From Patagioenas fasciata (taxonomy: Eukaryota; Chordata; Aves; Columbiformes; Columbidae): DNA of 64,000 nt. The position numbers were made by a program, and so were the translations under genes. Shown here in pieces: positions 39,201 to 52,319 of this stretch (positions within the stretch are counted from its first letter, which is position 1; each line of letters begins with the position of its first letter). Location of the stretch: positions 54,382,398-54,446,397 of the forward strand of contig NC_092521.1 in assembly GCF_037038585.1 (NCBI RefSeq), given 5' to 3'. The notes under the pieces were generated by a model. The model saw only the letters and a program-made list of their open reading frames with translations. It was not told the origin of the DNA and ran no database searches.

Positions 39201-40920
39201 AGGTTTTGAACCATACTGTTGCTCATCAGCTAAACATAGGCTCTGATGTGCTTAAAATTTTACTCAGGACATTCCATCTAAGGTCTCTGAAGTATTTCTC
39301 TGGAGGAAAAATGCTGTAAATGCTAATCAAAAATAATTTGTAATTTAACTGGGGGAAAAGCCCACTACTTGTGTTTTGTAGTTTCAATGAGTGATTCAGT
39401 TCAGAAAACAAAAAAATCCAAACAAAATAGAGAAGTATCTTTTAGGGGAGCATTTCTGACTGTACTTGTACTCGTGAGCTTCTAATTTCTAAGCAGGATT
39501 TTTTGTGTGGAAGTAAAAGAATTGAGGATATATACATTCCACTCTAAGGGAGCTTTCAGATGAATGTATTAAACAGATGAGAAAAAGATGGTTGCTTTGA
39601 TTCAAAAGAGTGGGTTAAACACTACATTGTAGTCTACTGTAGATCTGTGGAGTTGTTTTGTTTTTATTCTACCCCACTCTTTGATAGATAAGGTAGATTT
39701 CTTGTGAGTTATCTTTATTCACACTCATGAAGGCAGGAGTGAATTACTGCAGTAAGAGAATAGCCCCTGAGGTTAATATGCTTCTAAAGTTACTGATATA
39801 TCAAACAAGATTTCAGAACCGTCTGTTTTGCTGTGGGACGTAGCACCACAGGCAATATAGTTGTGTTTTGTTTTCTCTCTTACAGGTCTGTGCCAAACTA
39901 TCAGACATTTGAGTGGAATTCAAAAGATGGATAACATTTGTATGTGCGTGTGTTACTGTAGATACTAATCTTTGCAACACCTTAGTAGTAGTTTACACGC
40001 CTGATAGTATCATGATGACAATTTGCCTTTATCGAGATTTAGGAAATTGGTAATTGGCCAGGTTGCAGCGCACTTTTCAGAGAATACTGTATGCAGGAAG
40101 TACAATGACAGTCTGCTTTTAAATGAAAAGTAACTTACTGCTGGGGTGATCTGAAATTTCCAAGAATATACAAAGGTATGATTGTTATTCAGACATTAAC
40201 CTAGCAACCTAAAGCTGAAACAAAATCGAATTTCTGTAAGAGCTGTAAAGCTCACTGTCTTTGACCATGGAGAAGCTTTTTGTATTAACCTCTGTGTGTA
40301 ACAAACCTTTCAGCCTGTCATTGGAAAGGAAGGGGAGCACCAGTAGCACTTAACCCTGTTCTTGGAGATGGCCCTTTTCAATAAGGATAACATGCAGAAT
40401 CAACCCATGTTCCCCCCTGCCCTTATTATGTTTGCTTTCCCAAAGCTGCTACCTGAAGAGTAACTGGTTTACCCCAGGAGGTCTCCTGAAACATGTTAAA
40501 GTTGATTTCTGCTTACCTCCCGAGTATTATTTCTTAAATGCTGAATTGCATGGTTGAATGGTTTACAAAAAATAATGACTAATGTTATTGGTGGTGCAGC
40601 AAAGAGCATGTGCTTAGAAAAGAAGAGAGACTTTCTGGACTACTGCATTAATTGTTGGTGTGTGTTGGTTAGTTTTATAGATTCTTTTTTGTCTCCAGTG
40701 ACAAAACAACTGTCTCATGTTTTGAGTGCCAAGTTCTAATAAAAGTTGATAGGTAAGCGACTCAGTGGAAAACATGGCTTGCGATTTGGTTTGCAGCCCT
40801 CACTGCACGTGTGACTCTTAATGTGAGGATCAAAGGCAGGAGTGAGGTTGGACTGGGAAGGAGCAAGCATGGGCAGAAGAGGGATAAAGGGATAAAAGAG
40901 GTTCATCAACTGTAAATAGC
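36221..40920 (+). other. PTPRM: PTPRM intron 2, segment after the second CR1
   Basis: Begins with about 340 bp of GC-rich sequence (36225-36560) of unknown origin that continues directly from the CR1 end, then returns to AT-rich intron. A T-rich low-complexity block lies at 38884-38940. No gene seen. Confidence 0.7.
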
Positions 40921-41450
40921 TGAGCACTCACTATGCTGGTGGGACTCTGCCTGATACTTGATCACTGCAGTCTATCCTTTGTTCTTACTAAATTCTGTTT
41001 CTAACCATCTCGCGTGTTGGTGCTCCCTTGTCTTCTATGTGTGTGTGAGTGCTCATGAACTACAAACAGGCTAACCAGAGAGTTAGTAGAAGAGATATGA
41101 GTGCCAGTAGCTGTTGTTGGACCATGGAAGTGAGAGGCTCTTGAATATGGGGAGCAGCATCTGGGGACGGGTGAAGTGTCGGTCCCACTGGAATTCCTGT
41201 TAGCTGGAGAGGAGGAACAAGTTGATCCTGTCCATGCTGTTTGTGTGCGTGTTCTGTGTGTTTATAGGGGTGCCATTAAAACCGCTATTTTTCTGTCGGT
41301 ATTTGAGCTGTGAGGCCACCTCTCTTATTGTGTGTGTCTGTCTGTTGGTATTGAGAAGCCTCACCACCAGCTGCATCTGGGGACATGGAACTGCAGCAGC
41401 CTTGTGTCTGTCAGGATGGGAGAAGGGGACTCACCCTGGCTCCTGAGAGT
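40921..41450 (+). repeat. Possible unclassified dispersed repeat (LTR-like)
   Basis: A sharply bounded block of higher GC and a different word composition from its surroundings, with GT-rich stretches (gtgtgtgtgagtg, tgtgtgtctgtctg) and a segment around ctgtgtgtttataggggtgc. It reads like part of an avian retroviral LTR or leader that I have some memory of, but I cannot name a family or define ends. It could equally be unique intron sequence. Confidence 0.3.
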
Positions 41451-43747
41451 AGCCTAGGTTTGAACTGCTCAGAGAATTTGTGTTGTTTTGCCGGTGTTTG
41501 CACCCATTACAATTTTTCCCAGAAACACTTTTATATCTGTTATGTCCTTTTTAAAGAAGTTAAATAGCATCTAGTTTAACAGTGATCCAAAGAGAATCCA
41601 TTAGCAGAACCTCATCCCTTGTTTACTGGGATTTCTTCATTAATAGGTACATCAGTTATTCAGCTTCTAATACATTTGATGTGTTCTGTTATGCTGCTCT
41701 AATCAGTTTGTTTAGTATGTTAAGCACTTCACAGAAGTCTTTTCTACCTTCAGCTGCTACGTTTTTCAGCAGTAGCTGCAATCCCCTCCAGCAGTGAAAC
41801 CAGCCATTTTTTATCAAGACCTGTTTGCCTGTTCCCATGTTGATTTGTTACTATTTCTGTTCGTACCCTTTAATCCTTTATTTATTGAATCCCATGTTTT
41901 GACTTTCCTTGTTTTGTTTAGGATAGAACTAGCAGATGTGTCTAGCAGACCTCTCCAATCTCACTGCAGGTACACAGGATAAAGAATCAACTGGTAGAAC
42001 TGTGCCGATTAGGAGCGGAGAAGGCAGGGAAGCATCTGTGAGTGTAACCCTCAGAGGGAGGAAAAGAGCCTTTGTGCTAAACAAGCTTTATTCTGTTGGT
42101 GAAGTTGCAAACATCATCTTATTTCCTTGAAAACAGAAGGAACACGCAAAAAATTCTTTATGCACCTATTGTCATTCTGTGTGTGACAAATGTGGTAGTG
42201 GTTCAAGGTGTCTTTTAAATTTTTTTTTTTGTATGTACATTATATATTGTTTTAAGTCCGTGGTTGGTAACTGCATGCATTTTGGTCGGGGCAGTTCTTT
42301 GAATGGGAGGAGCAGATTTATTCTTTGACAGCACCTGGTAATGGGAGAAGCTTTTCCAGGGAAGAACAGGGTAGGCAGTAACAGATGTGCCGACTAGGGA
42401 GCTCGTACTTGGGGAGTTTTCATAGAATAATAGGGAAGAGACACAAAACCAGGCCAGAGATGATGAAAAGAGAGGAGATTTTTGTGTTGACCCAGAGGAG
42501 AACAAGTAGAGTTCGTTGAAACCATAGAGGCTATTGAAAGTTGCTAGCATGAAAAGCAGGTCTGGAGGAAAAGGGCCCTTGTTGCAGAGACACAGCTGTG
42601 CAGAAGAGGTATTTGTTTTCAAATGGCTGCATTTTATCTATCTCACCTGAAAGAATACAGGTTTTCAGACAGAAGAGAGTTTGTTCAAGCTTATGTTCTA
42701 ATAAAACATCATTTCTTCAAAGCCCTTTTGGTATTTTTTGGTGAGCTCACTTTAAAGAAAAGGTGCAGACAGGTCTGTCTCAAAGCTGTGGCATGTTTGA
42801 GATCCAGTCATAGCATAAAAGTTAAGAAAAGTTATAGCTGGTGAAAGGTATTAGGCTGTCTTTAAAGAAATCCAGCTGACTACATCATGAGCACTCGAGA
42901 GAATTTGAAGAAAACTTTACCTACCATTTGTGGGAATCTGTCTATTGTGAGTGCCTTTTACAAATCACTTGATTGTTTTAAGAGGCTGTAGCACAGTTTT
43001 CACTGGCTGTAGAAGCTGCTGGTGCAGCTGCCAGAGCTGATTGTCTTAGGCCAAACATGAGGGATCTTACAGAAATTAAAACAAACAAGAATGTTGTCCC
43101 GCACCAAACTTGTCTCTTTTGAAACCCAGTTGGAGCACAGTTCCTTGAAAAACAAACAAACAAACAAAACCCTCTCCTTTGGTTAGCTGCTTGTGGATTT
43201 ACTGAGTGACTAGGGCTGGTAAGGAAACCTTCTTGTGCCTGTGGTGGGACTGCTTTAGTGTCTTGGGGCTGGGAACTCCAGGGGCAGGAGGAGTACCACA
43301 ACTCCTTGGACACTTCATTGCCCACGCTGTGCCCAGCTCCCTTATCAAAAAGAACCTTGTAGTCAGGCAAGTCAGGTTTCCTGTTGAAAAAAAATAATAA
43401 ATCTTTCCAATTACTTTCCTGAGTAGAACGGCAGTTCAAATGCAAACCCTTCAGAAGGTTTTATACAAACCCAGCATTAACTTATCTTTCTTCCAAATTG
43501 ATGGTATTCTACACCCACAACACTGAAGCCAGAGGAGCTTGTGATATGTCATATTTACAGGATCTTTAACTGCAGGTAAAATTAAGATCTGTGAGCTTTA
43601 GTTTTCCCTTCTATTAATACTCTGCATAGTATTTTTAATTCAGATTAATATATTCTCTTCAGTATTAAGTGCACGTATGGTTCACAATACAGAGCCTTAT
43701 AATCTTCTGTGTATTAACCATGCAGCTGTAGGACAATACTGCTGGCC

Positions 43748-43763
43748 TTTTTTTTTTTTTTTT
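43748..43763. repeat. Poly(T) run, 16 nt
   Basis: Uninterrupted T16 in intron 2, simple sequence. Confidence 0.95.
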
Positions 43764-46700
43764 CCATAAACGATTAACCTTATCAACAGTGGAAGATGGA
43801 AAAAATACTTTGTATTTTGTAGTTTCGCCCATTTTACATATATATATATTCAAAGAATGTTCTTGTTCTGGAAACGTACTGATTTGAAAATGGATTAGGG
43901 GTGTCCACTGTGACAGCCTCATATGGATGGAACGGTTCATACCTTCATCTTAGAAATGCTGAATCCCTTTTGTTAAAGGCTGTTGCTCTTCAAGCCTGAG
44001 GGTGGCAATGAGTCCAGTTCCTTTTTGTATTACTCTATGTGAAGGAGACTTCGGAAAGATCCACATTGTTCTCTAATTTCCATTAATTGAAATCCTCCCT
44101 CACTTCATTTCCTTTTCTTCACCTATAACCTTTGTATTTTTATTTTCAAGTTAGCTCTGCACCAGAGGATATTTTTATTTTTGTTCATTAACATCGGGAG
44201 TACTTTAACATGGATAATTTGCCTTTTCCTACATTGCTTTCTATTTTTTCTAAAATACAATGGTTGATTGAGAAGTTGAATATGACACTTCAGACAGATC
44301 ACTCAGAATTTGTCCACATGCAGTTGTTTTCTGTAATGGTTTGTGAACATTGTATAGGATTCTATACATTGCTTGTTTTTTGCAAAGAGGTAATATTAGT
44401 TATAGAAGAAATAGCCTCCAAAAGGTCAATACAGTGTTTGGAGATGTAGAAGAATCATGAAGGAAACAGAACAAAGACTATAGGATGAATAGTGAAATTC
44501 ATTAAATATTTAAATTCTTTAAATATTGAAAAGGATTGAAAAAAACAAACAGCATTAATCAGAAAACAGTTCTTCTAGGTATTACTGGGTATTGGAAAAG
44601 GGACTGCAGAAATGCATGAATCAGAAATCTGTGATTTCATGTTTGTGTTTTATCAAAACAATTTCTAAGAAAATAATGGAAAACATGTCTATGCAGATAA
44701 GATGAGGAAGAATTTGAAGAACTGAATTTGGTGAAAGAATTTTAAGGCTTATTAGTTGCTCTGCTAGAACAAAGATGGCACTATGTATAGAAGCGGATTG
44801 ATCTTTTCAAACAGCACGCAGAATTTATGATAGAGTAGTTTAACAGATTTTTTCCCAAGTGTTTTACTAGTTGAAAAATCGGAAGATAAACAATTTGGAA
44901 GTTGAGATGATTCTTTTTTTTAGGCTTGGTAATAAATAATGATTAACATTATCACATGAAATTTAATATGAGTAAATATTGCTCAAAAGAAGGCTTAAAA
45001 TACACCTGAGAGAAGAATGTTTTGTAAGTTAGCGAACAGAACTGATGGATGTTAGTTGAGGCACCAAAGGGAGGGCTCTCACCTAGTGTATTTTGGCGTA
45101 GCTCACGATGCCAGGTCAGGGGTGTGAGCGACACTGATGTCTGTGTGCAGTCACCTCCTGCACAGCATCTGGCAGCGCTGCCTCTGAGCACAAGTTCCGA
45201 CTCCCTTAGGTAGTGTTGGTCATGCATTGGGAGGCTTCGCAAATTACAGCAGCTCCATCATTTTCAAATGTTGCATGAAAATGTGTTTTCCTTTATCTGT
45301 GAAGTGAGTAAATAGTAGGGAAAAAATACTGGAGACAAAAACTGCTGTTTACTACCTTTGGGAATTAAAGCTCAACGCTGGCTGTTACTAAATTCAGGTT
45401 GTCTGCTTTCTGCAGTGCTCCTAAGATGGCCCATGCACATGTTTATAAAATATAATGAATAAAAGAATGTATATATTGACTTTGCCTGTGTGACCCATTA
45501 CGCTTCAGCCTTACAGTTCATCGGCACCTGTGCAGCAGTTCCGGGATCTCGGGCAGTCAGACGCGCAGTATTGGGTGCTCACAGCCCTCACAGACAGTGA
45601 CATTTTACTGGTAAAAGGCAGTAGCGTAGGCTGGCATTCAGGGAATGCTGTTTTGTTAATAAAAAGTAATCCTTTGTATCTACCTAATCACAGAATTTTT
45701 GATAGAAATATATTGTTGGTACCTTTCAGTCTTACAGAGAGAAGTTAACGCACCTGAAGGGTGTTTTGTTAATAAGATAATACATAGAATATATTTTCTT
45801 AAAATTAGACTTTCTGATTTCCTTCGTTTAGCACATTTTTCAAATATTCAGAGTCAAAATCAACAAATACTGATGCCTAAATAAGTTAAACACTGGTACT
45901 TTTTAACTTATATTTATTATTGCATCAATGAAATTACAATAGGATTGTGATTATAACCTGGATAGGTCGTGTCTATTTTCACAGTCTGGAAGGAAAACGA
46001 ATTGTTTGTCCTCAACCATCTATAAGACTGGTGAAAAATCAACAAAGTAACTTTGCTTGCTTACTAGTCAGATTTTCTTCATGCATGAAAAATGATATTG
46101 AGTTCAGTTTCATTGCATTTGACATTCCAAGTATAAAAAGCGTCTCTTAACAAGGTGCTGTGACATGGTGAAAACTTGCAGAAGTGATTGGAAAATCTCT
46201 CTTGTGGCTTTTCCATCATTTTTGTAGGACTGTACATTGTTTTTCTGGTTGTCAGATTTTTTTTTTTTAACAAATACTTTTTTTTTTTTTCCTGTTCTTG
46301 TGTCACTCTGTCTTTTTGCCATCTTTTTGTGTACAAAATTTCATTTTCCTCTACTCTTACTTCAGAGAAAATTTCCACTGATGCTAATGAGAATTACCAG
46401 GATGTTACTTTGCCCATTTACTCTGGAGCAATTCTAGTTTATATTTTCTTTTTCAAGTGTTACATCTCATTAAAATCAATATTTTAATGAACCAAATATT
46501 TGCTGAATTACTGCTGGAACATGTTGCAGTGAGGAATTGTAAACAACAACAGGAAACTGTAGCAAATCCACCGCATTGTTGATTTCAACTCTCTGGGTAA
46601 AATGATGACGTATGGATGATTCAGCAAGTTTGTGGGTTAAAGAAGCCTGAATTTTGTGGATGCTGAGCACCATCAACTAACTTAGCTTTTATTTTTAGTT

Positions 46701-47078
46701 TGATTTCAATGTGTATTTTCAAACTATCAAATTGCATGTAGTGTCTAAACACAGACCTAAGCACTGAACACAGGTAAATCCCATTTCAACTTTCTGACTG
46801 TGTTTAGACATGAAAGTACATCTAGGGCAGTCAGTCACTTTAGAAGGAATATATTTATAGTAATATGTGCCCTTGGTATCACTTCTTATGAATGAATACT
46901 GAATTGATTATAATTCTACGTGTTTTCTTGTTGAATCCTTGTTTCCTGGCAGATAACTGTTTCCTAGTAGACATACCAGGGAATAGTTGCAGATATTTAT
47001 TGCATGTATTTCTCATGTGCCCAAATATGTGATAAGTCATCCTGGAAAACTGATCCAGTGTAAGAAAGTATGCTGTGA

Positions 47079-47193
47079 TTGTTTGTTGTGGTGTGTTTTG
47101 ATTTTTTGGTTGTTTGGTTTGTTTTTTTGTTTGTTTGTTTGGTTGGGTTTTTTTTGTGGTGGCTACAAACCCTCTTTTTTTGTTGTTGTTGTC
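47079..47193. repeat. GTTT/T-rich low-complexity block
   Basis: Composed almost wholly of G and T in blocks of gttt, tttgg and gttgtt. An open + frame through it (Phe/Val/Leu/Cys-rich) is a consequence of composition. Confidence 0.85.
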
Positions 47194-50100
47194 AAAATCA
47201 AGTGTTTACTTGTGTATTTAGTTTATCCACATGCTTTAGACATATAACCATCTGGCATAGTATTATTTCAGCAGTCCGTTTACCTGATGACAATAGTAAA
47301 AGTTGAAAACCTCTACATGACTTGACACTGAAGAGAAGTTCACTAGATTAGAAAAATATTGTGAGAAAGATTTTAATGGATTCAATCCGCCTTTTCTTTA
47401 CGCACACTGTATGGCTTTAAGTAAAATATATATAATGATTTCCGTCTAACGATTATGCCTTTTCATTACATATTAGTTTTATTTTCTTGTGGGGGCATCC
47501 GTAGTTAAAACTAGATGTAAAAGCTGAGCTGATCTTTATCAGAATTCACATGCCTGGAAAAACAGATACTGCCAAACAAAATACTGAATTTCTTCATGAG
47601 ATGGCAGCTTTTCAAAGACAAGGCCTAATAAAGTGTTAAGGCACCAAGTGGGCACTGCCATGAAGTTTATTACCTGTGTTTTCTTTTTGCTTAACCTTCG
47701 TCAGTCCCTACCAGAACATCGAGGTCTGACATCTGAACTTCAGATTTGCCCGTGTGTTAGTGGTTGTGTGTACCTGAGACTTGTGTCAACGTTTCACGTT
47801 CATCTGGCCCATTGAAAGAAGAGACTTAAGCATTTATCTTCAGAAAAGCAGTGATAGCTGTTCTAGGCAGACAGAGCACTTTCTTGTACCTCGAAAAAGG
47901 ATGCCATTTCGAAGATGAGTCATGTTGCAGATGTATCTATATACAGTTCTTCTTCACTGGGTGGCTTGAAGTGGCTCTGCATTGAACACACTGGTTTTAG
48001 ATAGCTTACTGTACAGGCACCTTGGGATTTCATTCTCATGCACCCAAGTCGTGGCCCATGGCTGTGCCTGGTGCAAGAAGTCTGTTCTCTTCTGAAACCA
48101 GGCTCTAACAGTTGGGTTTTCCTGGATCCATCATGTAGATATCTACTTTCTTCAGGAAAGTTTTCCTTAAACACCATCTAGAGGCTATGTTTAGTCTAGA
48201 ATAGAAGTTACTGTGTTAGATACAAAAAACTACTACATGTTACTTAATCAGCTCTGGATTTAGAAGGTCACACTAGATGGCCGAATATCTGTTTTTCATC
48301 TCTGTTAAAAGTTGTATGAATGAGGGTGCTGCTCTGGGTGTGCTGGAACAGAAGAAACTGCAGCTTCTGAAAGCATTAGTTGTAGAGACCTTCCCAAGTG
48401 GGAAATCAAATTGTCCCAAGAGACCCTACATGATGTAGTTTACCTGTCATGGCACTGATAAGTGTCTTACATCCTGAGATTCAGACAGCAGTTTAGTCAA
48501 ACAATTAAAAGGGTGCATTTACATCCTATTCCTTGCCCGATGAACCAAGAGCTCACCAGACACTTTCTAGCAGAAAAACTAAACCAGCTCATCTAAATGA
48601 CATACTGGTGCTTAATTTAGTTATCTTTAGAGATTCCCTTTTCTTGCAAAAAGAAAAGCAGGATTTATTCGGTTTACAGTTACATTTTTCTGTACTTTTC
48701 AAACAAAGGAGTTACAGACAGATTTTCAAAATAGGTTGACTATATTCCTTTTCTTAATCCACTGATAATTTTTCACATGGTTTGGTTTTGCAATACCTAC
48801 TACATGAGTCAGGATGCTGTAAGTGAAATAGTTCTTAAAAATATTCTGTCAACAACTGTAGGATTCTTGTTGCATTGAGTATAAAACTGGTTCTAAATTT
48901 TAAGATGGCTAAAAAAAGATGGGCATTACTCCATGGTGTTCTCAGCGGTAAGATTTAAAAAAGCTTGTCAGTTAATTTTTAGTTATCTCCTGAGTGCTCT
49001 AAGTGTTGTTTTAATAACTTAGCAAATTGTAACTATTTTAAGGGGGTTACATTTTAAATTTAAATAAACAAATTGAATGGCAGGGCATGTCCTATCTGAT
49101 GGAAGGAAAAGTTGTTCCTTTCCTACCTATTTTAAGTAAAGATCCATGTGGCTAAATTCAAAAATTATTTGCTTCCTTTTTGTACCCACATATATTTTTG
49201 TGGGCTTTATTTTTAACCTCTTAATTGTGTTATAAAGATGGAAAAATGTGTTATAAGTAATATAGCAGGACTAACTCTTGTTCTAGCTGAGTGTCTCTTC
49301 TTCACCCTTCAGCATCTTAGTTAATCACTGAGCAACAGGATAAAAAATGCAAATAGGGGAATTTTACACTTCAATCCACCCAAGACCACAAACACCTTAG
49401 AAGCCATCATATTAAAGAAAGTGTTGGGAAGACCAGAGTCTACTAACTTGCTTAGTCTCCTCTGTATAAAATAAAGACAAGAGTCTTCTTACTGTCTTTG
49501 TGGAAGTAAATTATATTTTTTCTGTGTTGGAGTATTTGAAGATGTTTGTATTACAAATCAAAAACACGCAGGGCATTCTGTATGTAAATGGGGAACTGTT
49601 GTGACAGGCTGAAACAGCATAAGCACATGTGAAAAGTAGTAATAAAGAGTATTCCTTCCTATACTTGTGCCAATGGGTTAGGAGTGATGTTACCATCTCT
49701 TGGCTGCTGTATCTAGAATAGTGGACATGTGTGTGTGTCCTTTTTTCTTCAGAAAAAATGTAGGCCTTCCTATGTTTCAGAATACTGAAACACAGCAAGA
49801 AATAAAATGTTGCAGATGTGTGACATACATTTGAGTGATATACATTTGAGTAGAGTGTAATCAGAAACCTGTATAAACCAGTCCTTGCATGGAAAACCAT
49901 GGGAATCTTGCCTTATTTTTGCCTTATTTCCTGCTGCTAAATTAAAATAATAATTTTTCTCTAGGAGAGTGTGGAAAACACATTCAGTGACTTCTGTCTT
50001 ATATTAGTAACAAATAGAATTTGTCTCAATATGTTATAGCAACTAATAGTCTGTAAATTTAATACAGAATAATGTCTTTTAGGAAGCAAAACATTCAGAT

Positions 50101-51015
50101 TCTATGTATCAAGATTAATTTCAATTTTTTTGTCAATTTTACAAACTCAGATATGATGTCTACAATGAAAATTAATGAGAAGTTATGCTTGATAAATGTT
50201 TTAAAGTGTCTGCAGAGCTGTATTATTGAATAGTTAAAGCTATGTAAGATAAAGGTGCAGTCTTGACCAAGGTTCTGTAAAAACATTCAATTTCAAGGAA
50301 TTACTTCAGAAGTTACATCTTGTTGAAATTCCAAGGCATCATCACCTATCAAAGTAGGAAAAAAAAAAAGGAAACAAAAGTTTTCTAATATTTGTTGAGA
50401 AACGTGAGTGCTTATATCTTTATAAGAGCACTTAGCTATGCATTTATAGAATGTACCTGTAATATGCATTTCTTGACTTCTATGAAAAACGCAGGGTTTA
50501 AGTAACCTCATGTATTTTATTGATATGTTTTCTTTCCAAAGTAGACATTGCGTTGAACTTTATTTCCTTCTATGATGTCATAGTATATGTATTAATAGAA
50601 TTGTTTCCTTTGGGTTTGTTCAAGCCAAAAATCTGAATACCTTGAAAATCATGTTGTATTTTTCTAATGTAATGTTTCTATACGGTCATTCAAGTTCATG
50701 TGAGAGTTATTTGAATGTAACTTTATTTGAACTACACCTTTAAATTTTTTGTTTGTTGTTTAAGCTGGAATGATAGTTTAAAAATCACCTCTCCTTCCCC
50801 CCCCACCTTTTTTTTCCCCCTGTAAAGCTTACCAATTTGCTGGGTATTTTAATTTGTTCCTTCTTTTCTCAGCTCTTAAGGCCGGGAAACAATTGTCACA
50901 CTTAAATCAGTCAAGGACATAGCCGGTGATGAGCTAGAGTAAGGCTAAGGAATTGAGAACACATCCTGCATTCCACCATCTGAGCACATATAATTCTTCT
51001 CAGTTTTATTGTGAC

Positions 51016-51971
51016 TGTTGTGGTGGATTGGCCCTGGCTGTACACCAGCTGCCCGCCAAAGCTGCTCTGTTGCTCCCCTCCTCAGCTGGACAGGGGAAAG
51101 AAAAGAAAACAAAAGGCTTGTGGGCTGAGATAAGGACAGGAAGATCACTCACCAATTACTGTCATGGGTAAAACAGACGACTCAGGAAAGTTAATTTAAT
51201 TTATTACCAATCAAATCAGAGTAGGATGAGAGATAAAACCGATCTTAAAACATCTTCTCCTCACCCCTTCCTTCTTCCCAGGCTCAATTTCACTTCTTCA
51301 ATGTGGGTACTTCCCACAGGCTACAGTTCTACACAAAGTGCTCCAGCATGGGTCCCTTCCACAGGGTACAGCCCTTCAGGAGAAGACTGCTCCAATGAGG
51401 GTCCACCGAGGGGTCACAAGTCCTGCCAGCAAACTTGCTGCAGCGTGCACTCCTCTCTCCATGGGGCCACAGGTCCTGCCAGGACCCTGCTCCAGCGTGG
51501 GCATCCCATGGGGTCACAGCCTCCTTCAGGCATCCACCTGCTGCAGTGTGGGGTCCTCCGTGGGCTGCAGGTGGAGATCTGCTGCACTGTGGACCTCCAT
51601 GGGCTGCAGAGGCACAGCTGGCCTCACCATGGGCTGCAGGGGAATCTCTGTTCTGCACCTCCTGTCCCTCCTTCTTCTCTGACCTTGGTGCCTGCAGCGC
51701 TGTTTCTCTCGCACATTCTCACTCCTTTCTCCCACTGCTGCAGTTGCTGTTGCACAAGGGTTTGTGGTTTTTTTTTCTCTTCTTAACTACATTATCCCAG
51801 AGATACTACCACTGTCACTGGTGGGCTCAGCCTTGGCCAGCAGCAGGTCTGTCTTGGAGCTGGCTGGCATTGGCTCTGTTGGACATGGTGGAAGCTTCTA
51901 GCTGCTTAGGATCTTCTCACAGAAGTCGTGCCTGTAGCCACCCCACCGCTAAAACCTTGCCACACAACCCA
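51016..51971 (-). mobile_element. ERV-type LTR-like element, - orientation (copy B)
   Basis: Reverse-complement relative of copy A (15228-16313). On the minus strand it starts near tgggttgtgtggcaagg (51971), runs through tandem units built on variations of ctgcag/cccatgg, reaches AATAAA (complement at 51200-51205), then gacagtaattggtgagtgat, and ends near ccaatccaccacaaca (51016). The ends TGGG...ACA fit TG...CA LTR termini. Flanking bases gtgac and gtgga are similar but not identical, so a target-site duplication is unproven. It looks less decayed than copy A. I recognise no retroviral coding sequence beside it, so I infer a solitary LTR. It ends 348 bp before exon 3. Frames inside it on both strands are repeat-derived. 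Confidence 0.78.
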
Positions 51972-52319
51972 GTGGAGACTTTGCATGTAGAAAAGCTTGA
52001 ATAATTGGGACCTACAATCTTGTAACATCTGTGGATTCAGTGCAGTGCAGGTCATGTCAGTGTTCTTTTTTTTTTTTGTCTCTTCCTTTCTCCAACTGTA
52101 AAATAAGGTTTCTAATGGTTACTAGCTTTGGAAAGAATCTTGAGATTCTCAAAAGTAATTTGAGATTAGATACCTACCTAATAGAAACTGCTGTTATGTT
52201 AGTAACAACAGAGCAGAATTATTGTTTTTTTAATGATACTTTAATACGAATCATCATATTAGGGAGAGGAAACTAAAATAAAATAAAGAAGAAATTGAAC
52301 TAGTGAATTTCTTTTGCAG
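51972..52319 (+). other. PTPRM: PTPRM intron 2, last 348 bp before exon 3
   Basis: Short intron remnant between LTR B and the exon 3 acceptor. It contains a T12 run (52066-52077). The final 60 bases are A/G-rich (aactaaaataaaataaagaa) until a brief tttcttttgcag tract, so the acceptor is short on pyrimidines. Confidence 0.85.

Larger units (their letters stand above)
41451..51015 (+). other. PTPRM: PTPRM intron 2, distal segment before LTR B
   Basis: About 9.6 kb of intron. Simple sequences: (CAAA)n at 43150-43170, T16 at 43748-43763, a GTTT/T-rich block at 47079-47193, and a small direct repeat of atacatttgagt near 49825-49850. GC-richer patches without known identity lie near 44990-45240 and 47950-48180. 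No exon or named transposon seen. Confidence 0.75.

Noticed and set aside
44952..45242. GC-richer patch considered as a small RNA or pseudogene
   Set aside because: No cloverleaf, snoRNA boxes or protein homology could be made out.
51226..52004. Frames of 186, 189 and 114 codons on + and 109 on -
   Set aside because: They lie in LTR copy B and its edge. Different frames are equally open and none has protein homology I recognise.
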